Assembly: GCA_009767595.1 (NCBI GenBank)
Contig: VSDK01018427.1
Span: forward strand, 316,909 to 380,908
Reading direction: 5' to 3'
DNA length: 64,000 nucleotides
Origin: Symbiodinium kawagutii
Taxonomy: Eukaryota > Sar > Dinophyceae > Suessiales > Symbiodiniaceae
Positions within the stretch are counted from its first letter, which is position 1. Every line of letters starts with the position of its first letter. Positions 21,976 through 34,169 of this stretch are shown here, one piece after another. The position numbers were made by a program, and so were the translations under genes. The notes under the pieces are model-generated. The model was not told the DNA's origin. It saw only the letters and a program-made list of their open reading frames with translations, and ran no database searches.

Positions 21976-22072
21976 AAAATGGGTGGGTGAACATCCCAAC
22001 AAAGATTAGTTCGGTCAGTTGTCGGCTGTGAACAGCCAGGGGTACAGGGTGCTGACGTGTGTTGACCCACAG
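21976..22072 (+). repeat. Introner-like dispersed element, copy 1
   Basis: Begins AAAATGGGTGGGTGAACATC and ends GTGTTGACCCACAG, where the AG acts as the acceptor of the next exon. It resembles 37057-37152 along its length and 6840-6893 and 46203-46258 over the 3' half. Confidence 0.5.
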
Positions 22073-22132
22073 TCATATGTGACGTTGATTCCACGGGAGT
22101 TAGTTGACTGTTCTCATCCAAGGATCAGCCAG
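22073..22132 (+). CDS. Exon following an introner-like element
   Basis: 60 nt, phase 0 at both ends, between CCCACAG and CAG|GTCATC. It reads exactly 20 codons, SYVTLIPRELVDCSHPRISQ. Unrecognised. Confidence 0.5.
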
Positions 22133-22461
22133 GTCATCATTTGCAAAGTAGCTACCTCTGATGGTTGACCATCACGTATGGATGCCTAGACGCTGGGAGG
22201 TGTACCACTTGGTGATAGACTTGGTACCCCGCAACCATCAGTCTCCCAGGATTAGATATCATTAATTGACCTGTCTTGAAACATCATTCATTATAATCTA
22301 CGCAAAACTGATAGATATTTCATTAGTTTTCATCATTATTCACCAGCATGAGCCGCCATTAGCCATACTGACCCATGCTTGTAACCACCCACCAACCACC
22401 CCTGCCACCCCCCATCACCGCCACCTGGCGGGCCACAACTTCCCTGGTGGGCCCCTTCGAG

Positions 22462-22509
22462 GTCATGGAACTGCGTGGGCACCTGCGAACCCAAATGACC
22501 GCACCTGAG
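22462..22509 (+). CDS. Short candidate exon
   Basis: 48 nt, phase 0, between TTCGAG and GAG|GTGTGG; reads VMELRGHLRTQMTAPE. The frame is also open upstream (TSLVGPFE), so the 5' edge could lie further left. Confidence 0.45.
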
Positions 22510-22737
22510 GTGTGGCGGAGGGAGGTGGACGGTCACTTCCAGTGAAATGGGTGCATGAAGAAGCTTACTGCTGTTGGTTCATCATCATTTGGTGAGGTGA
22601 TATTTCATATGAGTATTTACTGGCCACTGTTGGTTCATCATGTGGTCAAGCGATTTTTGTGGATAATTGTCGAACATGGTAGTAAATAGGGGGCAATTTG
22701 CCACGCTCTCTTGCGTCCCTCAGCCCACCCCCCGCAG

Positions 22738-22795
22738 CTGCAGAGAAGGACTGGTCCTGAACCAAAAAAGATGGGCCCAAGGCTGCAGCCTAGGG
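22738..22795 (+). CDS. Short candidate exon
   Basis: After CCCCCGCAG the frame reads LQRRTGPEPKKMGPRLQPR and meets a GT at 22796. Unrecognised. Confidence 0.4.
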
Positions 22796-23028
22796 GTTTG
22801 CCACTGATGTTGGGTTGATGTGTTGGTAGTCTATGGTTGCTGAGCTGATTGAGTCGATCATGTGGTTCAGGTGATCTTTGCTGAAGTTGGCTTCTTGTCA
22901 CTTCAGGATAGCTTAGGATACCATAGGATACCTTGGGGGGGTTGTGGCAATATAAGCGATCATGGTTGCCTACAGCTGGTTGATCTCTTGCCCATACCAC
23001 TCGTGATAACTTGGCCGCGTGCCCTCAG

Positions 23029-23076
23029 ATGGTGCAGACCATCGACCTGGATGGCGATGGCGTCACGGGTGCCCAG
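23029..23076 (+). CDS. EF-hand exon
   Basis: After TGCCCTCAG the frame reads MVQTIDLDGDGVTGAQ: a calcium loop with D-L-D-G-D-G-V. Donor is GC or a GG junction just after GCCCAG. Likely part of a calcium-sensor protein; whether it belongs with the next exon at 23240 is unknown. Confidence 0.5.
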
Positions 23077-23239
23077 GGGCGAGACCTAAGGTGGCTGCTG
23101 GGATGATGTCAGGCACTGATCACGGCTCCTGATATCCGTAGCATTGCCGATGATATCCCGAGTTTTGATGAAATTTGTATAGTTTTGTTGGTAATATTGC
23201 TCATTCTTCCTTATTTTTCCTCAATATCCGGCGACCAAG

Positions 23240-23312
23240 GCCATCGATCAGGCAGAATGGACAGCAGCCGCCACTCACGGGCGCAGCTGGGCTGGAGAAG
23301 GGCCCATCCTTG
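23240..23312 (+). CDS. Candidate exon, unrecognised
   Basis: Acceptor GACCAAG|G, phase 0, reading AIDQAEWTAAATHGRSWAGE, ending at CTTG|GTTTGT. A TTG/TGC tract (23360-23440) follows. Confidence 0.45.
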
Positions 23313-23964
23313 GTTTGTTGGGTAGGGGTGGGTGATGACAGTGGTGAGGATCGCGGTTGTGGTTGGGATTTTGGTTGTTGCTGCTGCTGCTGGTGTTGTT
23401 GTTGTTGCTGCTGGGGCTGTTGTTGCTGCCGTTGTTGTCATCGTGGTTTTCCCTGGCATTCACCCACTCATTCATGGGTTGAGGTTGCTATCGTGGAGTA
23501 GCTTGAATGGGCACGCACAGAAAACTCCAGCAATCCACTATGACTATTGCCAGAAATGCGCATTCAGGTGTAGGTACCTTACACACTACCTTATACATCA
23601 CGCCGCGCCCTGTTGCATTTCCACCTGGCCAGTAATGAACTATAGCCACGTACACCCATGAACAAATTTCTTAGTCGGTGGTTATCTTTTGGCCCTGATC
23701 TTTCTGTGATGCGCACATCTCCTAGGCAAAGCACCGTGGGAGAGTCAAATCCAAATGAGGCGATATGGAAGGTCCAGGAATGGTTCATCAGTGAATGATT
23801 CGCAGCTTCCCAAAAACTTGCCTGTCAAAAACGCCCGCCAATTCCGGGAAATGGTTGGGTTAACCGTGGTCTAGCATGGTTGGCCGATCATAACCATCAT
23901 ATCCCCCGGTCGGGTTGGAAGGGCTGACCGCGATGCGCTCCCACACCTGATGTGCTCCTCTGAG

Positions 23965-24088
23965 GTGGTCCTTTCCTGAAGCCCATCACGGAGCCTCAGG
24001 CGGAATTCGTGCGCCTGGCACGGTTGACTTCGGCAGCTGAGGATATGGGATGCAGCACGGTGGTGGGGCTGCAACCGGGCGCGGCAAC
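23965..24088 (+). CDS. Candidate exon, unrecognised
   Basis: After CCTCTGAG|G the frame reads FLKPITEPQAEFVRLARLTS then AAEDMGCSTVVGLQPGAA. A GC donor near 24088 is likely. The opposite strand is open for 169 codons here but is Arg/Ser-rich and lacks splice support. Confidence 0.5.
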
Positions 24089-25619
24089 GGAAACATGATG
24101 AGCCTTGAGATCTTGTGGTTGGTGCCCCTTCTCTGCCAGATGTCGGTCTAACCTGACTGGCGGATAGTGGGGACCTAAGGGTTCTTGTGCAGCGGAAGCG
24201 GTTTGGAGCTAAATGGAGACTGCGAACCACCTGGCGACATCGGTACCTAGAATTGGTTGGCTTCACAACATTCCAAATCACCATTTCCAAATTGGTATCT
24301 AGATTATCAGGGAAAAATTGACGGTCCAGTGCCCGTGAGTGACTTTCAGATCGTTGTAGTCCGACTGAAGGCCCAGGCAATCCATGTCACCAATGCTGCA
24401 TGGCAGCTGAAAATGGGTTGCACATTATGACAGCTTAACCATCAGCTTCTACAAGATGACAGAAACTCCGCAGAAAGCCTGATTCTTGACCTTTCCATTG
24501 GTTACAATAGATTTTCCCTGATGAAATCCCAACGAAATCCTTGATACAATTTCATAGAATCCCTCTAACGTATTTGATAAAATCCTAAAAAAAAACCTGA
24601 TAAAATATTCCAAAATCTCCCGCTGATGTTGCATTGTGACATTTTTGCTGAAGTTGTGCTTGCTACAGCCCCAGTTGTCACAGCCAGGCCTTCAAGTCCA
24701 TTGATGTGAGCCAGGACAGGGCCTGGACCTGATCAGTCTTCATGTGGCAGTCGTTCCAAGTGGACATGCCCTGGTGATTTGGGTGTGGATCAGACATTGT
24801 ACATTTAAAGGATCGTGAATATGAGTTGGCCCGATGGTACGTGTACATTTATAGTTTTTTGACTTTTCTTTGCTTGCTGTTGGCTCAGGTTCACTGCACT
24901 CAATTAGCAGCATGTGTCACTGCACCAAACCTACCATGTGAAGGTTGAGAACAGAAGTGTGATCCACGAATCGAATGAATGATCAATGGCGGGCTGCACC
25001 GCAAATGAAGCAGAAGTGCTCAACACCATGGCCGTAGGTTGTGTTTTGAGTCCACCATGCCATGCAACTTAATCATGTGTCAAGTTGGGTAGAATGGTTG
25101 TTGATTGGGGAACGTTGATGCACCGTAACATTTGTAACCAGCATTGAACTGATCATAATAGACATTCGCCGAGGCTCAATTGTTGTGTTAATCATTATGC
25201 ATGGATGTTTTGACTATTGTGCAGCGTCTGCAGCCATGATCAAGCAATTAGGCAGCGCCACCCAACATCACCAAGGCAAGATCTGACCCCAAACCAACGA
25301 CAAGCTTACAGCTTGCCAGTCATGCATACAGCCAGCATACCCGATAGTTTTTGACGGTGGTTAGTGGTTCATGTGATGCTTGATAATGTTGATATTAGGG
25401 AGAAAGCAAATGCGCATCACCAGTTATCACGCAAATGCTTAGCAATGGCTGGCCAGTAATAGGATCAAAATCACCAACACTCTTGGTCAATCCCGATCCA
25501 TGAAGCAAATGACCACAACTAGACCACTACTAGACATCCATCATCACCAGCCATTCCCCGTACTAGACATCCATCATCACTAGTGAACCCCCGGACCTTG
25601 GGTCTCCCATTTGTCCCAG
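24089..25619. other. Non-coding stretch
   Basis: AT-rich, no protein-like frame longer than 60 codons on either strand with splice support. 24870-24895 contains TTGGCTCAGG, one base off the leader end, with no gene behind it. Confidence 0.35.
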
Positions 25620-25761
25620 CGCCGCCATGGTGGGTCAGCGGCTGCAGAAGTACATTGCAGATTTCGGCCTGGAGCCACGGGATGTCCCCACGGTGATCAC
25701 CACGTTTCTGGGGGCGAAGTATGTGACCCTTTGCGTCTTCATCGGCTCCTTGGAGCGCAAG
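25620..25761 (+). CDS. Exon with hydrophobic segment, FAM210/DUF1279-like in outline
   Basis: After TTGTCCCAG the frame reads QKYIADFGLEPRDVPTVITT then FLGAKYVTLCVFIGSLERK, ending at AAG|GTGTGG. The hydrophobic run after a short amphipathic helix resembles organelle inner-membrane proteins of the FAM210 (DUF1279) type, but the match is from memory and weak. The frame is also open to a TGA at 25857. A Met with CCGCCATGG context is at 25627. Confidence 0.55.
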
Positions 25762-26403
25762 GTGTGGAGGTGCCGCGCTTGCGCGGCGTCCATGGTGGGG
25801 AAACCCATGGAGTTCGCGCTAGGATTTTTGGCGGGGCTGGGGGCTCCTGACTCCTGAGCGCTGAGGTGGTAAACCCAACCAGCCAACCCCAGCCAACCAA
25901 TCTTGCGCCCTGGCTGGGTAGATGCCATTGAAAACGCCCAGCTCTGGCTGAAACAGGTGCCGAAAAGATGGTGGCTTGCCTGGATGGCAAAAAGGGTTCG
26001 AAACAACGACTCGTTTTCATTCATTTCCATGGGTGTCCACAAAATACGCATTTTTTGGGGGGGTGAATTGCATTCAATCGCTGATTCCTTTTCCCAAGCT
26101 CAACAAATCATTTCTCTTCCCTAGCCAAAATCATTCACTCATCGCCAGCCGACTACCCTTGGGTAAACTATGGTAAACTAACCTGGCAATGGAAAATCCA
26201 CCATAGAAGCTTATTTCCCTTCCCCATTTCGCGCAAAAAGTGGCGTGGTAAACCATTCGGACCATAGAAATCGCTGATATGCCAAGGTTTTCCCATGGGT
26301 TTTCCCATGGTTTTCCTATCAAAATGGTGGGTTTTAACATGTTTTATCATGCCTTAAGCCCATTGCCAGGTTAGGGACTCCCAGCTGATCAGCCATCAAC
26401 CAG

Positions 26404-26494
26404 CCGCTCACGAGCGATCCAAGGCTTTGGTGCGCGCTTTCAACCCCTGCGGCGGCTCTTTCCACGGAAGGATGCGTCCAACAACTGGTTGCAG
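26404..26494 (+). CDS. Candidate exon, basic
   Basis: Frame reads AIQGFGARFQPLRRLFPRKD then Ala-Ser-Asn-Asn-Trp-Leu-Gln, ending at CAG|GTGCGC. Acceptor taken as ATCAACCAG. Unrecognised. Confidence 0.45.
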
Positions 26495-27188
26495 GTGCGC
26501 CCAAGGAGAGATGGATCCTGGGTGAAGGGTGGGTTAGTTAATGGTGAATTAATGCTCATGGTCAGTGGTTAGGTTAGCGGTTAGTGGTTGGTGATTTTAG
26601 AATGTTTTAGATATTTTTTGTTTTTCCTAGCGTTGGCAAATGATTGCTTGGTTCATGTTTGTCCGACTAATGTTTTCAAAGAGGTTGAAGCCGTCAACCA
26701 ATTACTGGTTGGGTAGTGTTTGTTTGCGTAATTTGAATTATCCGGGTCAAGTATTTAACCATTTGTAAAAGCTGTTCAGGCATTTTTAAAAACAATGTCA
26801 TTGATGATATCCTAAATCTGAAGACATATCTCACCTTCATACACACCCTGACATGCATCAGAAAAAAACAACAAATAATAAAGTAATTTTTTCCGCTTCC
26901 GTTGGGGCCCACTCACAATACTCAGAGAGATACCCGTATTGATCTTTGGTGTTCTCGCTTGACCGTGATCAATCATGATTCAACAATCATTTCTCATCAT
27001 TGACCGCTACTGCCCAAAATCTAGTCATCATTAACCATTATTCAGCCATGATTAAACCACCATTAAGCCATCCTTCACCATCATGAGCCCTCACTCAACC
27101 ATCATAGACCACTTTATAGGGTTAATCTCAGTGATTAACCACCATGAAACAACTATAAAACAACCATGAAAGCACCATCATTCCCTAG

Positions 27189-27303
27189 CCCACGCTTCAC
27201 TGTGGCGATAGCACGTCAACTGAGACTTTCCTGGTTGAAGAAGGGCCCCTCATTCCGCTTCAGCACGTCGAGGAAAGCATTAGCATTCACTACTTGAGCC
27301 ACA
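27189..27303 (+). CDS. Candidate exon, unrecognised
   Basis: After ATTCCCTAG, phase 0, reading STSTETFLVEEGPLIPLQHV then Glu-Glu-Ser-Ile-Ser-Ile-His-Tyr. It probably ends at an AG|GGAA or GA-type donor near 27303. Neighbouring sequence is CCATCATTAACC filler. Confidence 0.45.
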
Positions 27304-28064
27304 GGGAAACCACCGTCAAACCACCAAGTAAGCATGGTTAAGCCACCATGGTTTATAGTTGAACCATAGTAAAACCACCAAATAGATCATTAGCCATTGC
27401 TAATCATGATTAATTGCTCATTAGATTAGTATCCATAATAGTGAATCATTTTGAACAATGGCTCTTGTTTGACTATGGCAAACCGTGGCCATGGATTAAT
27501 AAAACTGGCGGCTGATCTGCCATCAACCATCACGATTCAAAACTATTGTGTGCCATTCTTGGCACCATTTGGCCATCATTCGCATCACATCAACCATGGT
27601 GAGCCACTATGGTCAGAAACCATTGGTAGTTTATGATCCATTCTTGTCAGTAACCATTGCCAACCAGTATTGTAGGTCGGTTAAATGCCCCTGAGGCATT
27701 AGGATATAGCCACTAGCAGCGACCATCTATTACGCACAGCTGGGCCATGGTAAATTAAATTAGCGGCCAATATTGAGCATTATTTCCCGATTGCCAACCA
27801 TTGTTAACCATCATTGGCCATTATTCACCAATCAATACCCATCAAACACTGAGATTAATCAAGATTAAGCATGCCAACCACTATTCACCCATCATTCACC
27901 ATTAACTGGCTGGTGGTTGAACCAGTTAAGCAACCATATGACCCTAGGAAACCCCAATAGTAAGCCCTAGGTAATCCCTATAGTTGGTCCAAAAACCCCT
28001 AGGTAACCACATCATGCACCATTACCCATGGCTTCACCCAGGTTACCCACCATCCACCCCCAAG

Positions 28065-28169
28065 ATTCGACCCGCGCCACCGCCAGACACGCATCGATCG
28101 GGTGAAGACTTGGGCGACACCCAGCAGTGCGCAGTCGCAGAGGATGGGGAAGCGGCAAGTTGGGGCAAG
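28065..28169 (+). CDS. Exon, unrecognised, acidic
   Basis: 105 nt, phase 0 at both ends, between CCCCCAAG and CAAG|GTGAAC. Reads RPAPPPDTHRSGEDLGDTQQ then CAVAEDGEAASWGK. Clean canonical donor. Confidence 0.55.
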
Positions 28170-28623
28170 GTGAACCAACCAACCCGTGGTGACTTGCAGC
28201 TTGTTTTATTAAAGGTTGATAAATGTTGGTCATAGGGGATGGAACTAATCACGAAGAGTTGGTTGATAAATGGTGGTAGTATGGGATAATTGCTCAAAGA
28301 GTTGAATAATGAGGGGACCAATTATATGGCAAATCTTGATGGATGACTGGGTGATAATCAGAAAAGAGCGATTATATAATAGTTGTTGACAATGGTGAAT
28401 ACATGGCGATTTGATAGTGAATGCATGGATAAACATGTTATGGTCAAGAACCTGATAGGATATGATTGCTACCAGTAATTATATTATCATTGTGATAAAT
28501 GGCTTTTCAGTCGTTAACAAGTGGCTGGTCGTGGCTGATGATGGTTGACAACCAAAGTACTGCTATATGGTGGATAATCATAATTTAACACCTAGCGCTG
28601 CTTTAACCTTGTCAGAAGGGAAT

Positions 28624-28810
28624 TCATTTGGCATTTTGCCTTTCTGCTTCGATCTCTTCACTAGCTCGTTTTCTTGCGCATAAAGTTTGCAATACCTTTG
28701 ACCATTGGCCGGCCCATTCGCCGCGGCCATGGCTAAATCTTTTGGGCCACGAACTCAGTGATCCACATTCTCGCTTCTGCCCCAGGCAGACTCGGACCCC
28801 GAGGTAGCGA
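28624..28810 (-). CDS. Candidate minus-strand exon
   Basis: Minus frame reading SLSSWPKRFSHGRGEWAGQW then a basic helix (Ala-Arg-Lys-Arg-Ala-Ser-Glu-Glu-Ile-Glu) to a stop at 28624. Splice edges are not clear. It could be the 3' end of a gene on this strand. Confidence 0.3.
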
Positions 28811-29209
28811 TGGAGAGAGAGAGACTGGCTAAGTGTTGTCAATAAAAAGGTAAATCGTGATCAGTCGTGTGTATGCAAGGTCTTCCAAGTTGAACGCAGG
28901 TCGCTTCCCAATGATTCTTCGTGCCTGAACATTGACAATCGCAGGGTTTCATCCTACCCTGTTCAGGACCAGGTGGGATGGATGGAAAGGCCGCTGCGGG
29001 GCCTGCCTTGAGAGAGCAGGGGGGGATGGCGGAGTTTGGTGTGCAAAAAACATAGGGTTTTTCCAGATATGCGCAGGCAAGATGTGTCAAACTGTGTGCT
29101 GGTACAGGCAACTGCTTTTAATGCATATGATGCACAATGATGAAGTCACACATACAGTCATATATACAAATATATACACACGCACACATGGAGGTTGTTT
29201 ATTTTGGTG

Positions 29210-29420
29210 GGGACTAGGGTGACCAAGATGTCCTTTGCCGCCATCAGATTGGGCTGCGGAACACTACTGGCATTTGTCTGACAAGATGCAGGCTTCGCTC
29301 GACCCTTTGCGGCACGGAGGTTACCTGTTTTGCACCTTTGGTCGGAAGGTCGTTCATTGATAGAACGGTAGCTCCAAGTTGATCGAGCCCCCTGCAATGC
29401 CATAAACCGCTGGTGATTCA
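29210..29420 (-). CDS. Candidate minus-strand exon
   Basis: Minus frame reading RSTWSYRSINERPSDQRCKT then ASSVPQPNLMAAKDILVTLV; composition is good but edges are uncertain. ATATACACACGC repeats lie just beyond its 3' side. Confidence 0.3.
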
Positions 29421-29694
29421 TTCCGGCTAAGGATCCTTGAGCTGGCTATCAATGAGCCATAGCAACAGCTGGTGAGAACAGTGAATAATGAACAATTGAT
29501 CATAGGATGCTGCTCAACCACTAGCCATATAGACCATGTTGACCATATAATGAGCGAGTGGTTAGCATGATGATTAACCATGCGCTATGTTAACCAGCTA
29601 GTGGTTAACCATATCACCAGCTATGCTATGTATAAAGAGCTCGTGATTCACCATAGACTCGGTCTGTTGTGGATATCTCATGAGTCATGCCAAG

Positions 29695-29831
29695 CGCCTT
29701 TGTGCGCCGTGGGCACTGTGGTGCTGCCGGTGAATCAGGACAAGAATCGCATGTGGGTAACGCTGGCCAACAAGACTGGCATGAAGCCCGGCCAGTGCCT
29801 TGTTGACGAGGGACTGCTTGAGACACCTTGG
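29695..29831 (+). CDS. Exon, unrecognised
   Basis: After CATGCCAAG the frame reads PLCAVGTVVLPVNQDKNRMW then VTLANKTGMKPGQCLVDEGL, ending at CTTGG|GTGGAT. The mixed strand-like pattern suggests a compact beta-rich domain; no family recognised. Confidence 0.55.
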
Positions 29832-30204
29832 GTGGATGTTTGGGATGGTACAGCCCATGTTGAATGATGATGTGATAGCAAGTCGTCTCATTCTTTGTTC
29901 AAACACTTCCAGTAGGGTCAATTGAAATAATTTGTTCAAAATCTTTCCTGGTCTAATACTTGATGGTGTCCATTGGATCCAGTCTTTCTTGGAGTGTTCA
30001 CCTACGGATGTAGCTCTGTTGACTCGTATGATGGAAACGCACGCGAAAGGCAAAATAGGATACGGCTTGATACAATTTGCGACCCCTCTTGTCAATTCTA
30101 GCCCCTATGGTCACTAGAAGTGGCTGCAGTGTTGTGTGACCATGCTTGATCATAGCGCACTGGAAATCAAGGACGAACAAACGGACACAAACACCAACAC
30201 CAAC

Positions 30205-30268
30205 GAAACAACAACACAAACAACAAACAAACAAACAAACAAACAAACAAACAGACAGACAGACAGAA

Positions 30269-30304
<36 letters not shown>

Positions 30305-30305
30305 G
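30205..30305. repeat. (CAAA)n and (GACA)n microsatellite
   Basis: CAAACAAA units to about 30252 followed by GACA units to 30305 with one GAAA interruption. Open frames across it are repeat artefacts. Confidence 0.95.
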
Positions 30306-31305
30306 AAAGAACAACCATCAATTGTTCATATGTTATTTTCCCTGAATGTCGAGGAGTGACATGTCTTTTCATGCACCTCCCCTGCCTCCCCTTACCACCC
30401 AAACTTTTCAGATTTATCAGGGAGGAAACCGGAGGTTGTTCAGGTGCCTTTGTTTGCTAGCAGGCGAGCATGAAGAAATGTGAGACAAGTGTTCGGCCAA
30501 GGGTAAGGAAGGAATAGGTAGATGAGAGACGGACAGACACGCTGGCATTCGCCCACAAACAAACTGAAAACAGATTGCAAGAATAGGTGGGTAAAGTCAC
30601 CGAGTGAGCAAGCCGAGTGAAGAGCCATTGCGCCCTGATTTTATATCAACCAGACTTTCAGAGGCCATTGCGAGCATTTGCAGTACCCAACTGGCCCAAG
30701 ACTCCTTTGATCTTTTTGGGGACCCTGCTCATTTGCCAGGCAAAAAGTGAATGAATCTCTATAGCTGTTTCTCTATCTTCCCCAACCCCCACGAAAAAAG
30801 CAAAACAAAACAACAAACAACATCTATCATCTCTATTTTTCTTCTGATCTATTTGTTCATACTTGTCTCCACAATTGTTCTTCGTTATTTGGCTCAACCT
30901 CGATGGATTTTGACACTGGGAATCTCTTGAGGTTGGTCCTTGGAGTGGCAGAACCTCGGCGAAAACGGTGTCCGTCGTGCAGCTATAGCAGCCATGTGCG
31001 CTTCACAGGTTCGAGGTGTAACTGGTAGCTGTCGCAACAAAGGACTGTATAACCAGTTTTTGGGATAAACCAGCCAGTATGATGGCTATAGCAACAAATT
31101 CATTATAGAATAGAATCGCGAATCTCAAAGGTACAACCAATCAAGACCCAATCAAGTAGGTGAACCAGCCCAAATGATTCAAATGTATTCAAATCATGGT
31201 TGATTTTCTGATTGAATAGCCCCACAAATAAGCAGGACATTTCCAACAAAGAACGTGGGTAGGTTAAAGCTTCACCATGATATGGACAACTCATGAGAGG
31301 TTTTG

Positions 31306-31430
31306 CTACTCTTGCCTTGGTGATGTTGAAACTGACCCGCGCTTCCTCATTCCACAGGTTGTCATCATCAGTTTAGCCTGTAGATTCTCAGGCAATTCTT
31401 GGGAGGCACTTGAAGCGTCAGTTCTGCTGC
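31306..31430 (-). CDS. Candidate minus-strand terminal exon
   Basis: Minus frame reading TDASSASQELPENLQAKLMM then CGMRKRGSVSTSPRQE and a TAG stop at 31306. Preceded on this strand by a CAACAACAAC tract. It may be the 3' end of the gene whose exon lies at 31601-31809. Confidence 0.4.
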
Positions 31431-31600
31431 TGTCGATGGTTTTTTCTCGTTGCTGATGTTGCTGGCGGTTTGTGGTTGTTGTTAGTTGATTTAGTTGTTG
31501 GTTGCTGGTTGGTGTTTGTTCTTGTTGTTGTTTGAATGCCCAGCAGTTGGCTGCGGAATTGTACACTTGATGAAGTTAGGAATCATAATCCCAAAGCTAC

Positions 31601-31809
31601 CTGGAGATGGGAAGGATTCTGGGAAGTTGATGTTTGTCCAAGTGCAAGTTGACGGCTATGATCTGTCCTTCTTGGATTTCTTGGATGCAGTTTGCCAGCT
31701 CGTGAATGTTGCCCTCCCTAAGGAAGGGACGATTCTGTGCAAGCTGAGCTTCCCATTCTGGGGCCCTTTGGAGCTTTGGATCATCATGAGACTTGGCCCT
31801 GCCAGGGTG
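31601..31809 (-). CDS. Minus-strand exon, unrecognised
   Basis: Acceptor CTACAAG and canonical donor TCCAG|GTAGCT on the minus strand. 69 codons without stop, reading APEWEAQLAQNRPFLREGNI then HELANCIQEIQEGQIIAVNL. A TGA just upstream in frame fits the acceptor. The plus strand is also open over part of this, but its composition is less protein-like. Confidence 0.5.
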
Positions 31810-32255
31810 CTTGTAGCATCACGGATGAGGGGCCACCTTGTTGATAGGCGGTTGCCCTGCTTGCCAAGGGCGTCATGGTCAATAGACTGGCCCCAAATCT
31901 TGCAATAAATAGCTGGTGATCGATCATCAAGTCGGAGGGGGTTGTAGCTGGTTTTCGCACGTTTTGGTGCTACGCATCTCACCAACTTTTTTAAAACTCA
32001 ATCTCAAACAATCCATTCCAAAAAAAGTTAAAATGCGTGTTTATTTCTACCATTTCCAAGTGGCGGTTTCTCAAGTCATAGGGGTGCCCCCAAATCATCC
32101 AATCGGAATGGCTTCTCCTAATAATCCATCCAATCTGACCAATAGTCCATTGAACCATCCATCATTTGAAATCAATAATCCAGCCACTTTTGGGGTTCCC
32201 AATTTTGAGAATCCCCTGTTTCTGCCACCTCCAACTGGATCTCGGAAGACACCAG

Positions 32256-32328
32256 GGCTTGGAGAACGGCAACGGCCAAGGAATGTGTTGCGGCGCCGGC
32301 GCCGGCAAAGCGCAGATCTTTACGAAGA
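32256..32328 (+). CDS. Candidate exon, frame ambiguous
   Basis: Between GACACCAG|G and AAGA|GTGAGC. One frame reads GNGQGMCCGAGAGKAQIFTK, another is Arg-rich (RQRPRNVLRRRRRQSADLYE). The GAGAGK string is not accepted as a nucleotide-binding loop without more context. Confidence 0.4.
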
Positions 32329-33237
32329 GTGAGCTGCAGGGGATGGTGGAGATAGCCGGGGTGGTTTGGACTGGTGGTTATTTTCTAGGGATTTACAGGG
32401 AACCACGGGATTAATCACTATGAGCCATAGCTAAGCACTATACTAACCACAGTTGATGGTTTGGACTTGCGGTGATTGGTGGATTTACAAGGTTTCATAG
32501 GGAAACTGTTTGATTTTCTTGGTGTTTTCTTACGGTTTTACACTTATTAACCATCGACAACCATGAGACCAGGAGGATTTTCTATGGTTGGGGAGATGGT
32601 TGTGATTATGGTGACTGGCGGGGTTTTGGTAAAACCATCGGGTTTTCTGTGGTTCACTACGGTTAGTAGTTGTGAACTATGGAGGTCAAAAGTAGCTGCT
32701 TTGTGGTTACGGCGGTTTCCAACATTTTGCATTAATCATTTGGTTCCCTTTCATCATCCTACTTGTTGATACTCATAAGATATGTGTTTATCATCCTTCA
32801 GTAGGTCTATATCATAATCCTTCCCGATTATGATCATCCTTGAGTAGATAGTAGTAGATAGAATATCCCCGATGTGCCAAATTTAAACCATTGACCGACT
32901 GATGATGGTCCAATTTCATATTCTATCTTCCTCAGGGTGCTTATACATTCGGTGTTATTGTTGGTTACCATACCCTATCAAGCACATGATAATCCATTGC
33001 TATGCCTTATAAAACTAGTAACTAGTAGAATCCCCCTATAACAACCATGATAATCCCCAAATCAAACCACTGTACCCCCCCATAAAACTAGTAGACCCTC
33101 CTCAAAAACTAGTAGAACCGCTTATGAAACTAGTAGAACCCCCTATATAACCATAACAATTCCCTATGAAACCTCTATAAATCCATGTTTTTTTCCACCC
33201 CTTGGTCCACATCCCCCCCTGCAACCCATGGTGCCAG

Positions 33238-33294
33238 GTACTCCCGGGCCGCCGAAGCCACCGAAGACGCCGCGAAGATGTCGCCGGGCTTCCT
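33238..33294 (+). CDS. Short exon, unrecognised
   Basis: Acceptor GGTGCCAG|G, donor TTCCT|GTGAAG; reads YSRAAEATEDAAKMSPGFL, an amphipathic helix. Splice phase is 1 on entry. Confidence 0.5.
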
Positions 33295-33474
33295 GTGAAG
33301 CGGCCAGCGTTTCACGGTGCAAGCGCAGTGATTAACCATGATGGCTAAGCCTATGGGTACCATCCATAGTAATACCAGGGGTTATTGTCATTATCTATTC
33401 TCAGCGCGGGTTATTATCATTCATCCATAGTTAGTAGCTTTGGTTATAATTAACAATCATCGGTTCTTCTCCAG

Positions 33475-33571
33475 TCACCCTTGGATCTGAATGAACTCTG
33501 TACTTCCATGACGCTGGACGCAGCGCTGCGCAAAAAGAGCGGCGCAGGACTTGGGGAAACCAGCTTGGCAC
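33475..33571 (+). CDS. Candidate exon, unrecognised
   Basis: After TTCTCCAG, phase 0, reading SPLDLNELCTSMTLDAALRK then Lys-Ser-Gly-Ala-Gly. It may end at a GA donor near 33516 or at TAG near 33573. Confidence 0.45.
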
Positions 33572-34169
33572 AGTAGTGCTGCAGCGAACCAACCTGGTAT
33601 CCATCACAACTAGTGCTTACCCATGCTTACCCTATAGTTGGCCCACTTATAGTAGTCATTCCCTAGCAATGACTAGTTATGTTGGATAACCAACTAGTGG
33701 TTAACTAGTTCGGTTGGCCCACCTATAGTAGTTGGTAATACTCATACCAAGGCTTAGCCTAGTAACCAACCAACCGCTATAGTATGATACACTTATTAGC
33801 TTACCTGGGTGGTATCCTAACCAGGTGGCCCACCTCATAGTAGTAGGACGTTGGTAGTCCCATGCCCGGCAGTGATAACCCATCAACAACCATGTGGCTA
33901 GCCGACAAGTTGGAGCCACGAGTGGGTCTAATCAGTACCTGGCTATGCTGGCTATGGGGCGATCACGAACGCCATTCCGATGCCGGATAGTTGAGCAATA
34001 GCTATCACTATTCTTAATTATTAAACTATTTATTAGCCATTCTATTTTACTTGTTATTCATTGTCTAATGCAGTTGATCATTATTCAAGTAATTACTTGT
34101 CATTATCATTGGTTCTTGATTATCATTGTTTTTTATTGGCCAACGAAGATCATTTCGATGATTGATATC

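Noticed and set aside
23200..23480. Cys- or Ala/Val-rich open frames on both strands
   Set aside because: Produced by a TTG/TGC/TGG repeat tract; only the short phased exon at 23240-23312 is kept.
24878..24892. TTGGCTCAGG, close to the spliced-leader end
   Set aside because: One base missing and no intronless gene follows.
27293..27301. Reverse-complement copy of TGGCTCAAG
   Set aside because: Lies inside a plausible plus-strand exon and no minus-strand gene follows. Kept as a measure of chance occurrence.
30136..30460. Open frames on both strands of about 70-135 codons
   Set aside because: Artefact of (CAAA)n and (GACA)n repeats.
30885..30897. ATTTGGCTCAA, close to the spliced-leader end
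   Set aside because: Lacks the final AG of the leader and no coding frame follows.
32256..32328. GAGAGK string as a nucleotide-binding loop
   Set aside because: A single short exon with two other open frames, and no following hydrophobic strand or Walker B seen.
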